From positions 124,001-188,000 of the forward strand of contig NZ_PDCH01000001.1 of assembly GCF_003315615.1 (NCBI RefSeq): a stretch of 64,000 nucleotides of DNA, read 5' to 3'. The DNA is from Bifidobacterium xylocopae. GTDB taxonomy: Bacteria; Actinomycetota; Actinomycetes; Actinomycetales; Bifidobacteriaceae. The position numbers and the translations under genes were made by a program. Within the stretch, counting starts at the first letter, position 1; each line of letters starts with the position of its first letter. This document shows, in pieces, positions 59,640 through 64,000 of this stretch. The notes under the pieces were generated by a model. It ran no database searches, was not told where the DNA came from, and saw only the letters and a program-made list of their open reading frames with translations.

Positions 59640-60959
59640 GAGCATTCGCCGATTCATGGCCCACTCGCCACCGGTATCGTCGTCCTGCTGACCTTGGCCC
59701 CGCACCCCTCCGTAGCCGATGCCCACCCGGAAGGGGCCGAAACGCCGGGCCGCCTCCTCCAGGACTGGTCCCAGGCCCTGGTCGCGGCCGGCTTCGAAGC
59801 CGGCCAAGGGCTGGTAGCCTCCGGCGTTCTGCAATCCTTCCAGGACCACCCCCGCTCGGATGTACTCGGCATGGGGGTCAATGCCGCCGGCCAAGGCCTT
59901 CCGGGCCGCCTTGGTTATGGTCAGAGGGTCGTCGGATGGGTCCTCCAGGTCGATGCTGCCCGACGCTGAGGAGTATTGCCCCCTGGTGTATGGGCTGGAG
60001 GAGCAGAAGGCGCGCACCCGGGAGCATAGGCTGCCCTGCCGTCGTAGGTGGGAGCAGGCTTTCTGGGCATAGACGCCCAGGGCCTGGCTGAGGGTTTCGA
60101 ATCCGGTGACCGGTTGTGAGAACATGCGCGAACACAGAATCTGCTGCCTCCGCACGCCGTCGTTGGCATCCTCCTCGGGTTCGATGGATGGTCGCCCGTT
60201 CAGCTCCAGGACCGTGCGCTCCAGGAGGACGGAGAACCGTCTGCGAATCATCACCGGGTCAGCCTGTCGGAGGTCCAAGGCGGTCAGGATGCCCATGCTC
60301 TCTAGTTTTCGGGTCAGCCTCCGACCCACCCCCCAGACTTCGCCGACAGGCACGGATGCCAGGGCCCGGTCCCCGTCTTCAGTGGCCACCCGGCTCCACA
60401 GGGTGACCCCGTCCGAGGAAGGGTGGTTCTTTGCCCAATGGTTGGCGACTTTGGCCAAGGTCTTGGTCGGTGCCACACCGACACTGACCGGGATGCCGAC
60501 CGAGCGCAGGACGGCGGTGCGCAGGTCGGTGCAGATGGCCTGGGTCCGCTGGTCGTCCCAAAGGGAAAGCATGAAGCACTCGTCGATTGAGTAGACCTCC
60601 TGCTCCGGCAGGAAGCGGGCCATGACGTGCATCATCCGGTGGGAGAGGGAAGCATAGAGTTCATAATTGGAGGAGCGGGCCACCACCCCGTCCGCATCGG
60701 CCCGCTCCCGGATCTTGAACCATGGTGTTCCGTTGACTATGCCCAGACGTTTGGCTGCTGGGGAGCGGGCCACCACGCATCCGTCGTTATTGGATAGGAC
60801 GACGACCGGGCGCCCTGCCAGGGACGGGTCGAAGACGGATTCACAGGATGCGAAGAAGGAGTTGGCGTCGGCCAGCACATACTGGGGGGTCAGGCGCGTG
60901 CCAGGAATCCTGTAGGCAGTAGGGCTCTCGATGCCCATCCGTCTCTCGTCGAGTGTCAT
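59586..60959 (-). CDS. umuC: Y-family DNA polymerase (UmuC-like), SOS controlled
   Basis: This 457-residue translesion polymerase has catalytic [13 protein letters not shown] (Asp31), then the triad region [10 protein letters not shown] with SIDE near residue 120. [20 protein letters not shown] and [12 protein letters not shown] (HhH) follow, with a little-finger domain and C-terminal UmuC-like extension. AAGGAGGA is right before ATG 60959. A LexA/SOS-type box TAGAACATATGTTCGA is at 61011-61026. Codon use is that of the host, so it is not obviously recent. No UmuD or ImuA/ImuB partner lies adjacent. Confidence 0.93.
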   Translation of the reverse strand: MTLDERRMGIESPTAYRIPGTRLTPQYVLADANSFFASCESVFDPSLAGRPVVVLSNNDGCVVARSPAAKRLGIVNGTPWFKIRERADADGVVARSSNYELYASLSHRMMHVMARFLPEQEVYSIDECFMLSLWDDQRTQAICTDLRTAVLRSVGIPVSVGVAPTKTLAKVANHWAKNHPSSDGVTLWSRVATEDGDRALASVPVGEVWGVGRRLTRKLESMGILTALDLRQADPVMIRRRFSVLLERTVLELNGRPSIEPEEDANDGVRRQQILCSRMFSQPVTGFETLSQALGVYAQKACSHLRRQGSLCSRVRAFCSSSPYTRGQYSSASGSIDLEDPSDDPLTITKAARKALAGGIDPHAEYIRAGVVLEGLQNAGGYQPLAGFEAGRDQGLGPVLEEAARRFGPFRVGIGYGGVRGQGQQDDDTGGEWAMNRRMLSPRCTTRWDEMATVHAI

Positions 60960-60970
60960 CGTATCCTCCT

Positions 60971-60992
60971 TGTGTAAGCCATGTGTAAGCCA
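60971..60992. repeat. Tandem 11-bp direct repeat in polymerase leader
   Basis: TGTGTAAGCCA occurs twice in perfect tandem directly upstream of the ribosome site. Its role is unclear; it may be chance slippage or a protein-binding site. Confidence 0.8.
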
Positions 60993-61010
60993 AATTACAT
61001 CCGTCACATA

Positions 61011-61026
61011 TAGAACATATGTTCGA
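61011..61026 (-). promoter_or_regulatory. SOS (LexA) box before the Y-family polymerase
   Basis: On the minus strand, TCGAACATATGTTCTA is one base from the actinobacterial/Bacillus-type consensus CGAAC-n4-GTTCG and contains the perfect palindrome GAACATATGTTC. It lies about 52 bp before the start, with TATATG following at promoter distance. It indicates DNA-damage induction. Confidence 0.88.
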
Positions 61027-61060
61027 ATAAGGCTTGGACACCCGGAAAGTGGAGGAAAGG

Positions 61061-61083
61061 AAAAGCCCCGCCGAAGCGGGGCC
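61061..61083 (-). terminator. Rho-independent terminator after the two small leftward genes
   Basis: Stem GCCCCGC/GCGGGGC with a CGAA (minus strand TTCG) tetraloop is followed on the minus strand by TTTT. It ends the transcript of the genes at 61102-62015 and separates it from the polymerase promoter. Confidence 0.85.
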
Positions 61084-61101
61084 TTGAGGGGCAGCGGTGG
61101 C

Positions 61102-61302
61102 TTATTTGAATAAATCCCAGAGGCTGAAGCTGGTCTTGTGGTAGATCTTGTTGTAGGCGGCTTTCCTGGGGTTCTTGACCCAGCCCATGCCTTTCCTGCC
61201 GTACCCGGGGATGATGGCTTTCTTCACCTGGCGTTTGAGCCTGCCGGTGGTGCGTGCGCTGATCGAGCGTTTGACGCTGGGTTTCCTCATGCCGAATCTC
61301 AT
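61102..61302 (-). CDS. Small basic protein of unknown function
   Basis: This 66-residue protein is strongly basic: [19 protein letters not shown], then [19 protein letters not shown], ending with [17 protein letters not shown]. The second half resembles a recurring Gram-positive C-terminal piece (PGYGxKGxGWxKNPxKAxYNKxYxKT), seen on many short accessory or phage-neighbour proteins; this is from memory. AAAGAGG precedes ATG 61302. It follows the coiled-coil gene by 17 bp, so the two form an operon that ends in a terminator. Confidence 0.75.
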   Translation of the reverse strand: MRFGMRKPSVKRSISARTTGRLKRQVKKAIIPGYGRKGMGWVKNPRKAAYNKIYHKTSFSLWDLFK

Positions 61303-61319
61303 GGTTGCCTCTTTCCTTG

Positions 61320-62015
61320 TTAGTTCATCCAGCGCAGGCGGCCGTCCCTGGCGGTCCTGCAGGTCAGTGTGGCGCCGTTCTGGTCGGAGGATCCGGTGGC
61401 TCCGGCTCCCGAACAGAAGGCGCCCCGGTGGACCGTGCCCTGTGACCGCGTCTGCGGCTGGGCCTGCTGCTGGGCTTGCTGTTGGGCGGCCTGCTGCTGT
61501 TGTTGCTGGGCCTGTTGCCGGGCGGCCTGTTCGGCAGCTGCTTTCTCCTGCGCCGCCTTGTCCGCCGCTGCTTTCTCCCGCGCCTGCTTCTCCTGGTCGG
61601 CCTTCTGCTCGGCCGCTTTCCTGTCCGCCTGCTCCTTGTCCCACTGGTCGGCCTTCTCCTTGGCCTTGTCCGCCTTCTTCTCGGCGTCCTTCAGTTGCGC
61701 GCGTGACCTGCGCAGGTCGTTCTGGGTCTTCGAGTAGTCGGATTGCAGGTCCTTGTATGCCTGCGACTCCTTGGGGTCGGTGTTGCGGCAGGAGCCGAAG
61801 CCGATGCCGATGAGGAAGGCGAGCAGTACGGCGGCGACCGTTTTCCACCTGTGTTTGCCTTTGCCGGCGCGGGGCTTGCTGTGGTTTCCGCCGTCAGGCG
61901 GCACCGGCGGGGGAACTGCACCAGCCGGTGTTTCCGCTGTTGCAAGTGGCAGGACGGTCGTCCTCTCTTCGCCGCCCACCGAAGGGAATACGCTCGTCCC
62001 ATCATCCGCACCCAT
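61320..62015 (-). CDS. Membrane-anchored coiled-coil protein with C-terminal Cys-pair domain
   Basis: This 231-residue protein has an N-terminal polar segment with Pro-rich part (PPPVPPDGG), then one helix (TVAAVLLAFLIGIGFGSC, about residues 58-76). SC at its end looks like a lipobox, although a charged tail precedes it. A long Lys/Glu/Ala/Gln coiled coil (about 80-185) with Q-runs follows. The C-terminal small domain GAFCSGAGATGSS...LTCRTARDGRLRWMN has two Cys and a DGRxRW end, seen in actinobacterial secreted proteins. GAAGGAGCG precedes ATG 62015. Function is unknown. Confidence 0.8.
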   Translation of the reverse strand: MGADDGTSVFPSVGGEERTTVLPLATAETPAGAVPPPVPPDGGNHSKPRAGKGKHRWKTVAAVLLAFLIGIGFGSCRNTDPKESQAYKDLQSDYSKTQNDLRRSRAQLKDAEKKADKAKEKADQWDKEQADRKAAEQKADQEKQAREKAAADKAAQEKAAAEQAARQQAQQQQQQAAQQQAQQQAQPQTRSQGTVHRGAFCSGAGATGSSDQNGATLTCRTARDGRLRWMN

Positions 62016-62108
62016 GATCGCTCCTTCACTCAGTCACCGATGACAGCACCAACATAGCAGACACAACGATACGGACAGGAGAAGCCTGCTCTAACCCGTG
62101 GGGCGTCG

Positions 62109-63011
62109 TTAAATTCCTAGAAGCCTGCTTTTCGCCGCACTGAATTCTGCGTTGCTCAACGCTCCAGAAAAATGTAATTCCGACAGCTGTTCTAGTTGTT
62201 TCCCGAGATTGCTCGTAGCTGGATTCGGTGGGGCTAGTGTAGCGCTTATCTGGTGAGCGGTCTCGTATTGCCTGACGGCGTTGTTCACTTTGCCCGCGAA
62301 CTTCGCCGCCGCAGAGATTAACCCCTCTCCGGCTTCCACTGTCCAGACAAAGTCTGGGCCTTCTATGACTACGAACTGGCTCCCCTGGACTTGCTTTTTA
62401 GCGGCCAGGGCAAGCACGCCCAAAGCCAGGACTCGGCCGGCCGACACTTTCTTGTGTGCCTCTTCCCCGTTGGCAAGGTACGCGTGGACACCTTCAAGTT
62501 TCTTGTCGAATGAGCCGTCACTTATATGGTCCACATACAGGATGATGGTCGTGCGGTCTTCACCGATGAACGCATCGATACGTCCGTCGCTCTTGAACTG
62601 ATCGGATAGCTTGGCCTTATACCTGCGAGCCACCCTGAGAGATTCCGGTAAAGGCAGTGGTGAAACTGGCAGCATCGGCGAAAGCTCATTAACGAAACGA
62701 TCGGCCGCTTTTTTCCTCAGCATTGGCAGTGGAAGCGTGTACGGGTTCTTTGGGGTGAGTTTCGCGTCCGATCTTGAGCCATCCTGAAACGTGGTGGAGA
62801 AGACGAGGTACTTGGTGCCTAAATGCGAACGTATGCTAATGCTTGACAGGCAACGAATCGGAATCGATGCAGTAGGTAAAGAAAACTCGTTCTTACATGA
62901 CCATGAGAACAATATGCGAACCGCTTCATCCTCAATGGATACAGTGCCAGAGCTTGTTTTAACAGATACCATGCTGACGCCTTTCCTGGCTACTATGCCT
63001 TGCGTAATCAT
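62109..63011 (-). CDS. SHOCT-domain protein of unknown function, lower-GC region
   Basis: This 300-residue protein has an N-terminal PH-like beta region (VSVKTSSGTVSIEDEAVRIL) and a helical and beta middle. The C-terminal short SHOCT motif is QLEQLSELHFSGALSNAEF. GC is visibly lower than in neighbours and codons such as AGA, TTA and ATA appear, suggesting recent acquisition. ATG 63011 was chosen; ATG 62972 has a better AGGAAAGG site and is equally possible. It may act as a regulator or scaffold, since SHOCT often sits at protein termini. It is 93 bp upstream of the small-protein operon on the same strand. Confidence 0.75.
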   Translation of the reverse strand: MITQGIVARKGVSMVSVKTSSGTVSIEDEAVRILFSWSCKNEFSLPTASIPIRCLSSISIRSHLGTKYLVFSTTFQDGSRSDAKLTPKNPYTLPLPMLRKKAADRFVNELSPMLPVSPLPLPESLRVARRYKAKLSDQFKSDGRIDAFIGEDRTTIILYVDHISDGSFDKKLEGVHAYLANGEEAHKKVSAGRVLALGVLALAAKKQVQGSQFVVIEGPDFVWTVEAGEGLISAAAKFAGKVNNAVRQYETAHQISATLAPPNPATSNLGKQLEQLSELHFSGALSNAEFSAAKSRLLGI

Positions 63012-63100
63012 GATACCCCGCTCGGTCCACGCACTTACGAGCACATCCTCGCTCCAATCGTGCCTTTACGGCTGGATGCCGGTTGGTAGAGTTGTTGTCT

Positions 63101-63868
63101 GTGAGACTTGAGAAGTGGGAGAAGGCCACCGAATGGCCTTTGACTGTACTGTCCGTGGTGTTCATAGCCATCTATGCATGGCAGATCCTGGCCGAGCCGA
63201 CCGGGTGGATGGGCGCGCTCGCGGACTGGTCGATGAACGCGCTATGGGTTATTTTCGCCTTGGATTACCTGGTATCGCTGGCTCTGGCCCCCCGCAGGTG
63301 GGAGTGGATCAAGCATCATCTGTTCGACCTGGCGGTGGTGCTGCTGCCCATGATCCGCCCCTTAAGGGTGTTGCGGGTCCTGTCGGCCTTGAATGTGCTG
63401 CATCGCACGGGCGGCATGGCCTTACGCGGCAGGATCGTCATGTACGCGGCGGCCTCGGTACTGATGCTGGTCCTGGTCGGCGGGCTCGCGGTCCTGGATG
63501 CCGAACGGTACGCGCCGGGCTCCTCGATTAAGTCGTACGGCGAGGCGTTGTGGTGGGCGTTCGTGACGATCACAACGGTCGGGTACGGGGATTACTCGCC
63601 GGTGACACCCACCGGCCGCATCATCGCATTCGCGTTGATGCTGGCCGGCATCGCCCTGATCGGCGTGGTGACCGCCACCCTGGCGTCCTGGATCGTGGGT
63701 GAGGTCAGCGCCGACGAGCAAAGGGCCACTGAAGTCACCCGCGAACAAGTCGAAGCAGTGTCTAAAAGGCTCGAACGCATCGAACGCCGGCTCGGTGTGC
63801 TCGCGGCGGGGGAGGCGGATCGAGGGCAAGTCGTAAGCTCTAACGACGACGAAGACCCGGACGATTAG
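63101..63868 (+). CDS. Voltage-gated-like potassium channel (two-pore-helix, six TM)
   Basis: This is a protein of about 255 residues with six helices: residues about 10-30, 45-65, 70-95, a basic S4-like segment PLRVLRVLSALNVLHR, then S5 (YAAASVLMLVLVGGLAVL), pore and S6. The selectivity filter is TITTVGYGDY. The C-terminal tail is a coiled-coil-like charged segment (VEAVSKRLERIERRLG). S4 has fewer positive charges than true voltage sensors. Start is uncertain: GTG 63101 is likely, with TTGs at 63083-63095 as alternatives. TTTACG-16 bp-TAGAGT upstream would give a leaderless transcript at 63101. It resembles bacterial VIC-family channels. Confidence 0.88.
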   Translation: MRLEKWEKATEWPLTVLSVVFIAIYAWQILAEPTGWMGALADWSMNALWVIFALDYLVSLALAPRRWEWIKHHLFDLAVVLLPMIRPLRVLRVLSALNVLHRTGGMALRGRIVMYAAASVLMLVLVGGLAVLDAERYAPGSSIKSYGEALWWAFVTITTVGYGDYSPVTPTGRIIAFALMLAGIALIGVVTATLASWIVGEVSADEQRATEVTREQVEAVSKRLERIERRLGVLAAGEADRGQVVSSNDDEDPDD

Positions 63869-64000
63869 CTCGCCGACACAGATGTCTCATCCCAATCGAC
63901 CCGCAGGGGCATGGACCTCCCGTATTCATCGAGCATGTCCGGTAGTCGGTGACGACCTGGAGAGTAACGTCGAGTTCGCAGGCGATTGTGTGGGTGTCGC
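63865..64000 (-). CDS. Partial reading frame at right edge, unidentified
   Basis: About 45 C-terminal residues of a leftward frame are visible, ending MLDEYGRSMPLRVDWDETSVSAS. The tail looks protein-like, but a different frame (THTIACELDVTLQVVTDY) looks equally coding, so a frameshift or chance is possible. The stop TAA overlaps the channel gene stop. The rest lies outside the window. Confidence 0.25.
   Translation of the reverse strand, partial: RHPHNRLRTRRYSPGRHRLPDMLDEYGRSMPLRVDWDETSVSAS

Noticed and set aside
63865-64000. Frameshifted pseudogene at the right edge
   Set aside because: Two frames look partly coding, but the visible stretch is too short to decide; listed only as a low-confidence partial frame.

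Overview
The window is a contiguous piece of a high-GC Gram-positive chromosome, most likely Bifidobacterium or another member of the Bifidobacteriaceae. The evidence is actinobacterial: a WhiB regulator, an UPF0182 membrane protein, a PdtaS-type HisKA_2 kinase, LytR-CpsA-Psr (LCP) proteins beside a giant GT2/DUF5719 pair, and the block eno, ftsB/divIC, DUF501, ppx. A 14-bp LacI-type palindrome lies before eno and an actinobacterial-type SOS box before a Y-family polymerase. The species cannot be fixed by eye. Most of the window reads as core chromosome. I see no insertion sequence, integrase, CRISPR array or rRNA; there is one tRNA, Leu-TAA.

Layout. 0-10 kb: a cut-off Ltp-domain surface protein, YhbY, a LOG-family protein, a fumarate reductase/succinate dehydrogenase FrdA-FrdB operon without membrane anchors and with a trailing O-methyltransferase, a single-domain MGMT-family protein, and the overlapping set yraN-comM-dprA. 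10-21 kb: a pyridoxal kinase, a self-regulated TetR/ABC exporter operon with a visible operator, a MacB/FtsX-type exporter, and a response regulator with an unusual double histidine kinase. 21-26 kb: a proline iminopeptidase, ProC, YchF, an NAD(P)-binding protein, and a tandem crcB pair behind a fluoride riboswitch.

26-30 kb: an ABC transporter made of a fused double permease and an ATPase with a C-terminal AAA-associated domain. No substrate-binding protein is visible. The transporter lies behind a strong promoter, an M-box (Mg2+) riboswitch and a 39-codon leader ORF. This is the most interesting unit in the window. 30-45 kb: a flavodoxin-fold oxidoreductase, a GT4 glycosyltransferase, UPF0182, pth-mfd, eno, ftsB, DUF501, ppx, tRNA-Leu, an FKBP and greA.

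45-57 kb: hemolysin III, a PdtaS-like kinase, WhiB, an EccC-like FtsK/SpoIIIE ATPase, two LCP proteins, and the GT2/DUF5719 pair, forming a cell-envelope neighbourhood. 57-64 kb: a metallopeptidase-family protein lacking HExxH, a phosphomannomutase-like HAD protein, ComF, and an SOS-box-controlled UmuC-like polymerase. Two small secreted or membrane unknowns, a lower-GC SHOCT protein, a two-pore-helix K+ channel and a partial reading frame follow at the right edge. This last stretch (about 61-64 kb) looks accessory.
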